From Allostella sp. ATCC 35155 (GTDB taxonomy: Bacteria > Pseudomonadota > Alphaproteobacteria > ATCC43930 > Allostellaceae), in NCBI GenBank assembly GCA_006738865.1, contig AP019701.1:3592001-3656000 (forward strand): a stretch of DNA of 64,000 nt. The letters are read 5' to 3'. Positions 36,194 to 45,000 of this stretch are shown here, piece after piece; position 1 is the first letter of the stretch, and each line of letters opens with the position of its first letter. A program made the translations under genes and the position numbers. The notes beneath the pieces were generated by a model. The model was not told the DNA's origin, ran no database searches, and saw only the letters and a program-made list of their open reading frames with translations.

Positions 36194-37573
36194 CTAGTCG
36201 AGGGGATCGCCGAGGCCGATCCACTTGTCCTTCACGGCCTCGTAGTGGGCATCCATATCGTAGATCTCGACCGGCAGGCCGAGATAGCGCGCCGTCATGC
36301 GCCCCGTCGCGGCCGTCAGGTCATAGACGCCGACGATCTCGTCGCGCTGCGAGCTGACGAGATTGACCCGCGCATTGAACAGTTCCTGCTCGGCATCGAG
36401 GATGTCGAGCACGGTGCGCGAGCCGACCGCCGCTTCCTGCTGGACGCCGTCGAGGGCGATCTGGGCGGCGCGGATGTTCTCCTGCAGGGCCTCGATCTGG
36501 GCGCGGGCGGACTGCAGCGTGTCCCAGCGCGAGCTGGCGAGTTCGACGACGCTGCGGCGGCTCGTCTCGATCTCGATGCGGCGCTGGCCTGCGGTCTGCT
36601 TCGCCTCCCGCACGCGCGAGTAGGTCGAGCCCGCCTCGTAGAGCGGCACCGAGACGCGCGCGACCACCTGGCCGGTCGTGATCTTGGTGTTGACGTTCTG
36701 GGCTTCTTCGTTGCGCGCGACCGTGGCGTCCAGGCTCACCGTCGGCAGCAGTTCGCCCGTGATCGACCGCACGTTGCTGCGGGCGGAAAGCTCGTTGAAG
36801 CGGGCGGAGACGATCTGCGGATTGTTCACTTCCGCCAGCCGCTTGGCCTCGTCGCGAGTCACCGGCGTCTTCGGGATCCGCTTGGGGAAGCTGATGTCGA
36901 TCGGTACCAGACCGCTGACGCGCTCGAAGGTCGCGCGGGCCGCCTCGACATTGCCGTCGGCCTGGCGCTTGTCCGCGATCGCCCGAGCCATGCGCGATTC
37001 CGCCTGGGCGACGTCGGTCCGGGTGACCTCGCCGACGCGGAAGCGATCCTGTGCCGCCTCGAGCTGCCGCTTCAGCACCTCGATGTTGTTCGCGTTGAGC
37101 TGGACCACCGCCAGCGCGCGGAACAGATTCATGTAGGCCTGGACCGCGGCGAACAGCACCTGCTGCTCGACCACGAAGACCTGGGCGCGCTGCGACTGGA
37201 TCTGGAAGATCGACCGCTCGGTGTTCGCCTGCGTGCGGCCGCCGCGATAGAGCGGCTGGCTGACCTGAAGGTTGAGGCTGAACGGGTTCAGGCTTTCGTT
37301 GCGGCGGATTCCCGGAACCTCCGTGCGCTCGCGCCCGAAGCCGTAGGAGCCGGACGCCTGCACGGTCGGTCGCCATCCGGCCAGCGACTGCGGCACCAGT
37401 TCGTCCACGGCGCGCAGTCGCGCCCGCTCCGACAGCAGCTGCGGGTTGGAATTGTAGGTGCTGACCAGCACCTCCTCCAGGCTCTGGGCTCCGGCCGCGC
37501 CGGGCAGGGCTGCCGCAACGGCCGCGAGCCACGCCGCGCCGACCGTCCCCTTCACTGTTCTCTTCGTGGCCAT
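36194..37573 (-). CDS. tolC: TolC-family outer-membrane efflux channel
   Basis: 459 aa with signal peptide (VGAAWLAAVAAALPGAAGA, cleavage near residue 30), then two TolC repeats: SLEEVLVSTYNSNPQL, VSQPLYRGGRTQA, VARVSVPLYEAGSTYS and the C-terminal LFNARVNLVSSQRD. Forms the trimeric exit duct for type I secretion and RND efflux. ATG 37573 has GGAGGG upstream at good spacing; nine further upstream residues are possible but unsupported. Confidence 0.93.
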   Translation of the reverse strand: MATKRTVKGTVGAAWLAAVAAALPGAAGAQSLEEVLVSTYNSNPQLLSERARLRAVDELVPQSLAGWRPTVQASGSYGFGRERTEVPGIRRNESLNPFSLNLQVSQPLYRGGRTQANTERSIFQIQSQRAQVFVVEQQVLFAAVQAYMNLFRALAVVQLNANNIEVLKRQLEAAQDRFRVGEVTRTDVAQAESRMARAIADKRQADGNVEAARATFERVSGLVPIDISFPKRIPKTPVTRDEAKRLAEVNNPQIVSARFNELSARSNVRSITGELLPTVSLDATVARNEEAQNVNTKITTGQVVARVSVPLYEAGSTYSRVREAKQTAGQRRIEIETSRRSVVELASSRWDTLQSARAQIEALQENIRAAQIALDGVQQEAAVGSRTVLDILDAEQELFNARVNLVSSQRDEIVGVYDLTAATGRMTARYLGLPVEIYDMDAHYEAVKDKWIGLGDPLD

Positions 37574-37613
37574 CGGGACCCTCCACGCCGCCCGCAGCAT
37601 CGCGGGCAGCCAA

Positions 37614-38270
37614 TCAGAATACGAACTCGCGCTTCAGCGCCGTGCCGGGCAGCAGGGGCGTCGCCGCATCGAAGATGACGCGGCGCGATACCGCACCGCC
37701 GGTGCGCCGGCAGAGGATGGCCCGGCCGATCCCCTCTCCCGTCTCCACCGCGAGGAGGCGTCCGCCCTCGGCCAGTTGCGCCTCGATCGCCGGCGGCACC
37801 CGGCCGACCGCGCCGGAAAAGAGGATAAGGTCGAAGGGGGCCTGCTTGGGGCAGCCTTCGAGGAATTCGCCCGCCGTCACCACGGCGTTCTCGACGCCCA
37901 GCGCGACCAGGTTCTCGGTCGCGCGGCGCAGCAGTTCGGGATCGCTCTCGATGCCGACCACGGAGCCCACCAGCCGGGCCAGGACGGCGGTGCCGTAGCC
38001 CGTGCCCGAGCCGATCTCCAGCGCGACGTCGGACCGGCGCGGCGCGGCGAACTGCAGCAGCCGCCCGAGCACCATCGGCTCGACGAGATATCGGCCGTCG
38101 GCGATCGGGATGTCCTCGTCGACATAGGCGACCCCGCGCAGCGCAGGCGACACGAACCGCTCGCGCGGGACGTCGAGGAAGGCCTGGACGACCGTCCCGT
38201 CCGTCACCTTGTTGGGCCGGATCTGGCTCTCCACCATGTTGGCGCGGGCCGCTGTGTAGTCGATCGCCAT
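37614..38270 (-). CDS. Pcm-family methyltransferase, non-canonical
   Basis: 218 aa with the PCMT fold: NMVESQIRPNKVTD at the N-terminus, SAM-binding VALEIGSGTGYGTAVLARL and FDLILFSGAVGRVPP. The substrate-side motif TISxP of true isoaspartyl methyltransferases is LVEP here (PIADGRYLVEPMVLGRLL), so the active-site Ser is missing. Members of this type commonly precede tolC in alphaproteobacteria. The window also holds a canonical pcm at 16703-17359, which argues for a different substrate. First gene of the unit with tolC, popZ and valS. Confidence 0.8.
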   Translation of the reverse strand: MAIDYTAARANMVESQIRPNKVTDGTVVQAFLDVPRERFVSPALRGVAYVDEDIPIADGRYLVEPMVLGRLLQFAAPRRSDVALEIGSGTGYGTAVLARLVGSVVGIESDPELLRRATENLVALGVENAVVTAGEFLEGCPKQAPFDLILFSGAVGRVPPAIEAQLAEGGRLLAVETGEGIGRAILCRRTGGAVSRRVIFDAATPLLPGTALKREFVF

Positions 38271-38334
38271 GACGCTCGGATGTCTCGCTTCCTGGTCGCG
38301 AATCCGCCCGCAGCCCGAGGGGCGCGCGCAGGGT

Positions 38335-38364
38335 TTTATACTTGCTGCACTGCGGGGAGCGCAA
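38335..38364 (-). promoter_or_regulatory. Predicted promoter of the Pcm-like/tolC/popZ/valS unit
   Basis: On the minus strand: TTGCGC (38364-38359), 18-bp spacer, TATAAA (38340-38335), 64 bp before the ATG at 38270. Pattern match only. Confidence 0.45.
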
Positions 38365-38467
38365 TCACCCGGCCGGCGTGGAATGCAACCGATTGCTCCA
38401 CCCCGGCGCCTATCGCCCCGGCCCGCAAGGCCTTTTTCCGCCTGCCGTACCGGCGGCGGGCATCGCC

Positions 38468-38497
38468 TTGACCGGGCCGGGCGCGCCCGCGTATACA
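38468..38497 (+). promoter_or_regulatory. Possible promoter of tRNA-Cys
   Basis: TTGACC (38468-38473), 18-bp spacer, TATACA (38492-38497), 41 bp before the tRNA. A second TATACT (38520-38525) lies only 13 bp before the tRNA but has no good -35 box. Confidence 0.45.
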
Positions 38498-38538
38498 GCG
38501 CCGTCCTCGGCGGGCCTTGTATACTACAGCCGTTCCGG

Positions 38539-38612
38539 GGCGCGGTGGCCGAATGGCTAGGCACCGGACTGCAAATCCGTTTATCCCGGTTCGATTCCGG
38601 GCCGCGCCTCCA
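38539..38612 (+). tRNA. tRNA-Cys (anticodon GCA)
   Basis: 74 nt. Acceptor arms GGCGCGG / CCGCGCC pair perfectly; D-arm with GAATGGCTAGGC, anticodon stem CGGA/TCCG around CTGCAAA with GCA at 38571-38573, T-arm CCCGG-TTCGATT-CCGGG. The 3-prime CCA (38610-38612) is encoded. Confidence 0.95.
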
Positions 38613-38740
38613 CAGTTTCCGGCCCCTGCTGCGCCGACCGGACCGGCCACCCGCCCTGTCCCGCGACATCCGATCATTGGGTCCGGCCCCATGCCCGGTG
38701 TATTCCGGCCGGGCAATCCCGCGTCCGGAGACACCGTCCG

Positions 38741-39370
38741 ATGCCGAAACCGGCCCGCCGCCCGCCGCAGCCCCGCCCCCTCCTGTGGCCATTCGAGCTG
38801 TCGCCGCTCGAACGCGCCTACAGCAGCATGACGATGAAGGCCGATGCGCTGAGCGCCGAGGAGTGCGACCGCGTCATCGCGCTCGGCGAGGCAGCACTGC
38901 AGCAGGGCGGAACCGCCGGAGTCGCCGGCGAGGGCGTCCATCCCGAGATCCGCCAGTCGACCATCGCCTGGCTGCCGCCCTCCGCGGACACCCGCTTCCT
39001 CTACCGGCGGATCGAACGCATCGCGCGCTCGGCCAACGACCGTTTCTTCGGCTTCTCGCTGCTCGGGATGGGCGAGGCGGTGCAGTTCGCCCGTTATGCC
39101 GCCGGCGGCGACCATTACGGCTGGCACCAGGATCTGGGCGACGGCCCGCCCATCCTGCGCAAGCTCAGCGTCGTCATCCAGCTGTCCGACCCGGCCACCT
39201 ACGAGGGCGGCGACCTCGAGTTGCGCCTTTCCCAGCGGGTGACCCCGACCCGCCGCGAGCGCGGCATGATGATCGTTTTTCCGCCCTGGCAGCTGCATCG
39301 CGTGACGCCGGTCACCGCAGGCGTGCGCTACAGCCTCGCCTGCTGGATCTCCGGGGAACCGTTCCGGTGA
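38741..39370 (+). CDS. 2-oxoglutarate-Fe(II) oxygenase
   Basis: 209 aa, jelly-roll dioxygenase of the prolyl-4-hydroxylase/PKHD (PiuC) type. Iron ligands His129-x-Asp131 (YGWHQDLG) and His186, with Arg196 to hold 2-oxoglutarate (HRVTPVTAGVRYSL). The ATG has GGAG 9 bp upstream. Overlaps the next gene by 4 bp (GTGA), so the two are cotranslated. Substrate unknown; PKHD relatives are often linked to iron starvation, but no iron box is visible here. Confidence 0.85.
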   Translation: MPKPARRPPQPRPLLWPFELSPLERAYSSMTMKADALSAEECDRVIALGEAALQQGGTAGVAGEGVHPEIRQSTIAWLPPSADTRFLYRRIERIARSANDRFFGFSLLGMGEAVQFARYAAGGDHYGWHQDLGDGPPILRKLSVVIQLSDPATYEGGDLELRLSQRVTPTRRERGMMIVFPPWQLHRVTPVTAGVRYSLACWISGEPFR

Positions 39371-40530
39371 CACCAGCCGTCCGCCCTGCGCCCCGCGCGA
39401 CCGCCGCCGGTCTTGCCCTGCTGGTCGCGACGGCGGCCTTGGCCGCCGCCGACCCGGTGCGCGGCCCCCGGCCGCAGCCCTTCGCGGACGAACGCATCGC
39501 GGCGCCGGCCGGCATCCAGGTCGAGAGCTGGGTCGAGGGCCTGGAGGCGCCCTGGTCCCTCGTCTTCCTGCCGGACGGTCGCGCCATGGTCAGCGAACGG
39601 CCGGGCCGCATCCGCCTCGTCCGCAATGGCCGCCTCGCCGCCGAGCCGGTGATCACGCTCGACGTCCGCCAGGGCGGCGAAGGCGGCCTGATGGGGCTCG
39701 CGCTCGATCCGGGCTTTCCCGGGCGTCCCTATCTCTATGCGATGCACACCCACGCCGCGGGCGGCGAAACCGGCAACCGGGTGGTGCGGCTGGCGGTCGA
39801 GGGCGACCGGGCCCGGCTCGACCGGGTCATCCTCGAGGGCGTCCCCGGCGCCCGCTTCCACAATGGCGGCCGGATCGCCTTCGGCCCCGACGGCATGCTC
39901 TATGTCGGCACGGGCGAGATCTTCGATGCGCCGCGGGCGCAGGTGCCGGTCGACCTCGGCGGCAAGATCCTGCGGGTGACGCCCGAGGGCGCGGTGCCCG
40001 GCGACAATCCCGATCCCGGCTCGCCCGTCTGGTCGCTCGGCCATCGCAACGTCCAGGGGCTCGCCTTCCATCCCGAGTCGGGCGATCTCTTCGCCAGCGA
40101 GCACGGCCCCTCCGGCGAGTTCGGGCTGCGCGCCCTCGACGAGGTGAACGTCGTCCGCCGCGGCGGCAACTATGGCTGGCCCCTGGCGGTGGGCGCGCCG
40201 GCCGACCGGCGCTGGATCGACCCCATCCTCGCCTGGCCCGACGAGGCGACGCCGCCCGCGGGCGCCGCCTTCTGGCGCGGCGACCTCTTCGTCGCGACCC
40301 TGCGCAGCCGGGCGCTGCTGCGCATCGCGCTCGCCCGGGACGGAGGCGGCAACTGGCGGGCAACCACCGTCGAACGCTGGTTTGCCGAAGGCTCGGCGCA
40401 GCCCTTCGGCCGGCTGCGCGACGCCGTCGCCGGGCCCGACGGCGCGCTCTACGTCCTCACCAGCAACCGCGACGGCCGCGGCCGCCCCCGCCCGGGCGAC
40501 GACCGCATCCTCCGCCTCACGGCGCGCTGA
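39367..40530 (+). CDS. PQQ-dependent sugar (aldose/sorbosone) dehydrogenase, exported
   Basis: 387 aa from a GTG start overlapping the oxygenase stop. N-terminal signal peptide (AGLALLVATAALAAA, cleavage near 30), then a six-bladed propeller of the Asd/YliI family: VESWVEGLEAPWSLVFLPDG, ARFHNGGRIAFGPDGMLYVGTGE, GHRNVQGLAFHP, SEHGPSGE and NYGWPL, the regions that hold PQQ and calcium. It should oxidise aldoses in the periplasm. The long open frame upstream in the same phase is not coding. Pairing with a dioxygenase is not a known system to me. Confidence 0.88.
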   Translation: MTPAVRPAPRATAAGLALLVATAALAAADPVRGPRPQPFADERIAAPAGIQVESWVEGLEAPWSLVFLPDGRAMVSERPGRIRLVRNGRLAAEPVITLDVRQGGEGGLMGLALDPGFPGRPYLYAMHTHAAGGETGNRVVRLAVEGDRARLDRVILEGVPGARFHNGGRIAFGPDGMLYVGTGEIFDAPRAQVPVDLGGKILRVTPEGAVPGDNPDPGSPVWSLGHRNVQGLAFHPESGDLFASEHGPSGEFGLRALDEVNVVRRGGNYGWPLAVGAPADRRWIDPILAWPDEATPPAGAAFWRGDLFVATLRSRALLRIALARDGGGNWRATTVERWFAEGSAQPFGRLRDAVAGPDGALYVLTSNRDGRGRPRPGDDRILRLTAR

Positions 40531-40549
40531 GAAAGCCGGCAACAAGGGG

Positions 40550-40578
40550 TTGGCATCCCGGGAGTCGGCTGCTATAAG
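40550..40578 (+). promoter_or_regulatory. Predicted promoter of tRNA-Asn
   Basis: TTGGCA (40550-40555), 17-bp spacer, TATAAG (40573-40578), 14 bp before the tRNA. Confidence 0.65.
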
Positions 40579-40592
40579 CCGCGCCGCGCTGA

Positions 40593-40668
40593 TCCCCGGT
40601 AGCTCAGTTGGTAGAGCAAGCGGCTGTTAACCGCTGGGTCGCTGGTTCGAGTCCGGCCCGGGGAGCCA
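40593..40668 (+). tRNA. tRNA-Asn (anticodon GTT)
   Basis: 76 nt. Acceptor arms TCCCCGG / CCGGGGA, D-arm GCTCAGTTGGTAGAGC, anticodon GTT at 40626-40628 in loop CTGTTAA, T-loop TTCGAGT. CCA encoded at 40666-40668. Confidence 0.95.
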
Positions 40669-40877
40669 TCGCCTCATACTGTGAGGCCATGGCCAGGATC
40701 CCGGCGCGATCTCACCGCCGCCTCCGCGATATGCGCCGCTGCTTGACGCCTTGCCGTGGCGATTCTGGATACCGGCGGAATGGACCTGAGCCGCGACCGG
40801 CAGGCCGCCGGTATCGATCGCAATTTGGCGCCTGCGGCCCATGACCATCTCAAACCATCGTGCGGTATCGACTGCGC
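40669..40877. other. Gap after tRNA-Asn with a small hairpin
   Basis: GCCTCA-TACTG-TGAGGC (40671-40687) forms a 6-bp stem right after the tRNA and may mark its 3-prime processing or termination. I see nothing else in these 209 bp. Confidence 0.5.
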
Positions 40878-41780
40878 CTACATCGCCGCCCGCAGCGCCG
40901 CGATATCGCTGCCGGCGCCGGGGAGCGACAGAGCAACCTGGAAGAAGGCCTTGATCGAGCGGCGCATCCACTCGCTCTTGAGGCAAGCGACATAGTCGGT
41001 GCTGTGGATGCCGTCGCCGGCGATCGGGATGGTGACGAGGCGGGGGGCGCCGTGCGCCTCCAGCTCCCAGACGATGCCGATGCCGAGCCCCGCGCCGACC
41101 GCCTCGCACAGCGCCTCGCGGCTGCCGAGCTCGAGGACGAGCCGCGCGGTGGCGCCGGCCTTGGCGAGCGCCTCGTCGACGCGGCGCTGGGTCATCGAGC
41201 CCTCCTCGCGGCCGACCATCGGCTGGCCGTCGAGCTCGGCGAGGTCGATCGCCGTCCGCTCGGCCCAGGGATGGTGGCGGGCGACGATGACGACGCCGCG
41301 ATGGTGCCAGAGCGGCGCTGCGTGGATCTGCGGGTGGCCCTCGACCCCGGGAAGGATTGCGATGTCGGCCCGGCGGTCGAGCAGCTCCTGGCGCACGAAG
41401 CGGCTGTTGCCGAGCGCGACCGACAGCCCGACCCCCGGATGGCGGGCGAGGAAGCGGGCGAAGATGCCCATGACGATGTGCGGCCCGTCGACCGCAAGGC
41501 GCAGCTGCCCCTGCTCCAGATCCTGCGAGGCCGCCAGCGTCTCGCGGATCTGCTCCTCCAGCCCGGCTAGGCGGCGCGACATCTGGAACAACCGGGCGCC
41601 CAGCTCCGTCAGCTGCACCGAGCGGCCCTGGCGCAGCAGCAGCTTGACGCCGTAGCGTTCCTCCAGCGCCTTGACCTGGATGGTCAGCGCCGGCTGGGTG
41701 ACGCCCAGCATCTCGGCCGCGCGGGAGAAGCTGCCCTCGCGGGCGACCGCGTCGAAGGCGCGGATCTGCGTGTAGATCAT
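40878..41780 (-). CDS. LysR-family transcriptional regulator
   Basis: 300 aa from ATG 41780 (a TTG two codons upstream is an alternative). N-terminal winged helix-turn-helix (about 1-60; FDAVAREGSFSRAAEMLGVTQPALTIQVKALEE) and a periplasmic-binding-protein-like effector domain (about 90-300). Divergent from the M20 hydrolase/peptide-importer genes across 100 bp, so it probably controls them and itself. Effector unknown; likely a compound related to the imported peptide. Confidence 0.93.
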   Translation of the reverse strand: MIYTQIRAFDAVAREGSFSRAAEMLGVTQPALTIQVKALEERYGVKLLLRQGRSVQLTELGARLFQMSRRLAGLEEQIRETLAASQDLEQGQLRLAVDGPHIVMGIFARFLARHPGVGLSVALGNSRFVRQELLDRRADIAILPGVEGHPQIHAAPLWHHRGVVIVARHHPWAERTAIDLAELDGQPMVGREEGSMTQRRVDEALAKAGATARLVLELGSREALCEAVGAGLGIGIVWELEAHGAPRLVTIPIAGDGIHSTDYVACLKSEWMRRSIKAFFQVALSLPGAGSDIAALRAAM

Positions 41781-41787
41781 CGCCAAC

Positions 41788-41828
41788 TATAAAATTTCCT
41801 AAGATCGATGCTCAAACTCTAAATTTCC
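41788..41828. promoter_or_regulatory. A+T-rich divergent control region with repeated AAATTTCC
   Basis: In a roughly 70% G+C genome this stretch is A+T-rich. AAATTTCC occurs twice on the plus strand (41792-41799 and 41821-41828), 29 bp apart, i.e. close to three helical turns, as for LysR tetramer half-sites. Binding is inferred only. Confidence 0.45.
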
Positions 41829-41880
41829 CTGGGGCTTCGGAGCCGCCCATGATCGTTCCCGAACAGGGCGCGGGGGCGGC

Positions 41881-43272
41881 ATGGCCGAGGGATTGAAGCG
41901 GGCGCTGGAACTGGCCGCGGCGGGGCGCGAACGCAGCGTCGCCGCGCTGGCCGGCCTCGTCCGCGTGCCGAGCCTGACCGGCGAGGAGGGCGCGGCCCAG
42001 CAGCACCTCGCCGCCCGCCTGCGGGCGATCGGGGCCGAGATCGACCTGACCGAGCCCGACGTCGCGGCGATGTTCGAGCGCTTTCCCGCCGTCGCCCAGT
42101 ATCCGACCCACTGGCAGCATGACCTGATCCTGCCCTACGACCGCCTGCCGACCGCAGAGGCCTTGAAGGCGAGCGGGCTGGAGGGCGTGCTGAATTATCG
42201 CGGACGGCCGAACCTCGTCGGCATCCTGCGCGGCAGCGGCGGCGGCCGTTCGCTGATCCTCAACGGCCATGTCGACACGGTGACGATCGAGCCGCGGGGG
42301 GAATGGACCAAGGATCCGTTCGGCGCCGAGATCGAGGGCGGGCTGATGTACGGCCGCGGCACGTCCGACATGAAGGGCGGCCAGATGGCGGCGCTGATGG
42401 CGCTCACCTGGCTGGCCGAGGCGGGTGTCCGGCTGCGTGGCGACGTCATCTACCAGAGCGTCGTCAACGAGGAGCATGCCGGCAACGGCACGCTCGACCT
42501 CGTGCGGCGCGGCTTCACCGCGGACGCCGCCATCGTGCTGGAGCCGACCAACAACACCATCTCCGTCAGCCATCCGGGCGGGCTCTATTGGCAGGTGCGG
42601 GTGCCGGGCACCCAGCGCTCGCCGGGCGCGCGCTGGCAGGGCGAGCGCCAGGACGGCGTCAGCGCGATCGAGAAGCTGCCGGTCGTGATCGGAGCGCTGC
42701 TGGCACTGGAGGAGGGCTACAACGCCCGCCGCTCGGACGATCCGATGGAGGCCGGGCGCGCGCCCTTCGCGCTGGTCATCGGCAAGGTCCAGGGCGGCCA
42801 CTACGAGACGGTGACGGCGGGCGAGGCGGTGCTGAAGGGCGGCACCTACTTCTCGCCGGCGGCGGGCGACGTCGGCGACATCATGGACGGCTTCCGCGCC
42901 GCCATCGAGGGTGCCAACGCATCGGACCCGTTCCTCGCCACGAACCCGGCCACGCTCGAATTCCTGCATCACGACGACAGTACGCGACAGAGCCCGCAGA
43001 TCCCGCTCGCCCGCCATATCGGCGAGGTCGTGGCGCGGCGCGGCGGTCGCGGCGAGCCCTGCCCCGGACCCTTCTGCTGCGACATGCGCCACCTGGTGAA
43101 CCAGGGCGGCATCCCGACGGTCATCTTCGGCCCCGGCACGATCGCCCAGGCGCACAAGCCGGACGAGCACATCCGGGTCGAGGAGTACCTGGAATCGATC
43201 GAGCACCTGATCGAGTTCATCTGGCACTGGTGCAATCAAGACGCGGAGCCGAGCGCGGCCGCCCGCTTCTAG
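41881..43272 (+). CDS. M20-family metallohydrolase (ArgE/DapE/acetylornithine-deacetylase type)
   Basis: 463 aa. Metal ligands visible in ILNGHVDTV (His/Asp), GRGTSDMKGG (bridging Asp) and VNEEHAGNGT (catalytic Glu-Glu); also a dimerisation lid region and C-terminal AQAHKPDEHIRVEEYL. No signal peptide, so cytoplasmic. It heads the peptide-importer genes and may remove an N-acyl group or split the imported dipeptide. The ArgE-like substrate cannot be fixed from sequence. Confidence 0.88.
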   Translation: MAEGLKRALELAAAGRERSVAALAGLVRVPSLTGEEGAAQQHLAARLRAIGAEIDLTEPDVAAMFERFPAVAQYPTHWQHDLILPYDRLPTAEALKASGLEGVLNYRGRPNLVGILRGSGGGRSLILNGHVDTVTIEPRGEWTKDPFGAEIEGGLMYGRGTSDMKGGQMAALMALTWLAEAGVRLRGDVIYQSVVNEEHAGNGTLDLVRRGFTADAAIVLEPTNNTISVSHPGGLYWQVRVPGTQRSPGARWQGERQDGVSAIEKLPVVIGALLALEEGYNARRSDDPMEAGRAPFALVIGKVQGGHYETVTAGEAVLKGGTYFSPAAGDVGDIMDGFRAAIEGANASDPFLATNPATLEFLHHDDSTRQSPQIPLARHIGEVVARRGGRGEPCPGPFCCDMRHLVNQGGIPTVIFGPGTIAQAHKPDEHIRVEEYLESIEHLIEFIWHWCNQDAEPSAAARF

Positions 43273-43358
43273 GCGGCCGCGCGCGGGACAACCCGCCGCA
43301 ACACAGGGACGACGAACCGACGACCGACGACAAGGCATCCGGAAGGGAGATCCTGGAC

Positions 43359-44963
43359 ATGACGACCAACCTGACCAAGGCGATCATGGGGGCCGCGGCG
43401 CTGGCGGCCCTGGCCGGAACGGCCGCGGCGCAATGCCCGAAGACGGGCGGCACGCTGACCTATCTCTACCATCCCGAGCCGACGGCGCTGTCGACCATCG
43501 CGACCTCGGCGGTCCCGGTCGCGATCGTCTCGACCAAGATCTACGAGAGCCTGCTCACCTACGAAGGCGCCGGCATGACGCCGAAGCCGGGGCTGGCGGA
43601 ATCCTGGACCGTCTCGGACGACCAGAAGACCTACACCTTCAAGCTGCGCCAGGGCGTGAAGTGGCACGACGGCAAGCCCTTCTCGGCCGACGACGTGAAG
43701 TACAGCATCGAGAAGGTCGTGAAGCCCTACACCTCGCGCGGCCGGGTCTATTTCGGCGATGTCGAGGCGATCGAGACGCCGGACCCCTATACGGTCGTCT
43801 TCAAGCTGAAAGCGCCGGTGCCCTTCTTCATGAACGTCTTCCAGCCGGGCGAGGCGCCGATCCTGCCCAAGCACATCCTGGAGACGATCGACACCAGCGC
43901 CTCCGGTCCGGTCCGCCAGTCCTCGCTGATGCGCCAGCCGGTCGGCACCGGGCCGTTCAAGCTGAAGGAATGGACGCGCGGCAGCCACGTCATCCTGGAG
44001 CGCAATCCCGACTACTGGCGCAAGGGCCACCCCTGCCTCGACCAGGTGGTGCTGCGCGTCCTGCCGGACGGCGCCGCCCGCGCCATCGCCATGGAGAGCG
44101 GCGAGGCCGACGTCGCGCCGATGAGCGCGCTGCCGGAGGCCGAGATCGAGCGCATCGCCAAGCTGCCGCACATCCAGGCGACCAAGGAAGGCGCCGAGGC
44201 GCTCGGCCCCAACATGTGGCTCGAGGTCAATCTGCGCGACAAGCCGCTGTCCGACGTGCGGGTGCGCCGGGCGATCAGCATGGCGCTCGACCGCAGCCGC
44301 ATCGTCGACGTCATCTGGTACGGCCAGGGAACCCCGGCGACCGGGCCGATCGTCAGCGCCAACCCCAACTTCTACAACAAGGCGCTGAAGCCGTTCGTCT
44401 ACGACCCGAAGGCGGCCAACCGCCTGCTCGACGAGGCCGGCTACAAGCGCGGGGCCGACGGCGTCCGCTTCCGCATGACCCAGAACTTCCTGCCCTATGG
44501 CGAGTCCTGGGTGCGGCTCGGCGAATACATCCGCCAGGAACTCGGCAAGATCGGCATCGCCGTCGACACGAAGAGCCTCGACCTCGCCGGCTGGCTGAAG
44601 GCGGTCTACACCGACTGGGACTTCCACCTCACCAGCACCTTCAGCCACAACTACTCCGACCCGACGATCGGGGTGCAGCGCACCTTCATCTCCTCCAGCA
44701 TCCGCAAGGGCGCGACCTTCACCAACTCGATGGGCTACCAGAATGCCCGCGTCGACGAGCTGTTCGCCAAGGCCGCGCGCGAGACGGACAAGGCCGCGCG
44801 CAAGAAGCAGTTCGACGAGATCCAGCAGATCCTGCACGACGAGCTGCCGGTGATCTTCCTGGTCGAGCTGTCCTACACCTCGCTGTGGAACAAGCGGGTG
44901 CATGGGCTGATCACCAACGGCATCTCGATGTATTCGAGCTGGGATTCGGTCTGGAAGGAGTAG
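43359..44963 (+). CDS. Peptide ABC transporter substrate-binding protein (family 5)
   Basis: 534 aa exported binding protein: signal peptide (IMGAAALAALAGTAAA, mature start near Gln26), then the family-5 motifs GLAESWTVSDDQKTYTFKLR, GVKWHDGKPFSADDV, VGTGPFKLKEW and the C-terminal IQQILHDELPVIFLVE. ATG 43359 preceded by GGAAGGGAGA. Delivers oligopeptides or opine-like amides to the permeases that follow after a strong stem-loop. Confidence 0.94.
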   Translation: MTTNLTKAIMGAAALAALAGTAAAQCPKTGGTLTYLYHPEPTALSTIATSAVPVAIVSTKIYESLLTYEGAGMTPKPGLAESWTVSDDQKTYTFKLRQGVKWHDGKPFSADDVKYSIEKVVKPYTSRGRVYFGDVEAIETPDPYTVVFKLKAPVPFFMNVFQPGEAPILPKHILETIDTSASGPVRQSSLMRQPVGTGPFKLKEWTRGSHVILERNPDYWRKGHPCLDQVVLRVLPDGAARAIAMESGEADVAPMSALPEAEIERIAKLPHIQATKEGAEALGPNMWLEVNLRDKPLSDVRVRRAISMALDRSRIVDVIWYGQGTPATGPIVSANPNFYNKALKPFVYDPKAANRLLDEAGYKRGADGVRFRMTQNFLPYGESWVRLGEYIRQELGKIGIAVDTKSLDLAGWLKAVYTDWDFHLTSTFSHNYSDPTIGVQRTFISSSIRKGATFTNSMGYQNARVDELFAKAARETDKAARKKQFDEIQQILHDELPVIFLVELSYTSLWNKRVHGLITNGISMYSSWDSVWKE

Positions 44964-44972
44964 ACGGGTTCC

Positions 44973-45000
44973 GCCGCCGCCCCCTGGCCGGGGCGGCGGC
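44973..45000 (+). other. 11-bp GC stem-loop between binding protein and permease genes
   Basis: Perfect stem GCCGCCGCCCC / GGGGCGGCGGC with a 6-nt loop, 9 bp after the stop of the binding protein and 18 bp before the permease. No U-run. Such elements raise the level of the binding-protein mRNA over that of membrane components in many importer operons. Confidence 0.7.

Noticed and set aside
38539-40668. Integrated mobile element between the two tRNAs
   Set aside because: No integrase, no duplicated tRNA 3-prime end and no shift in base composition.
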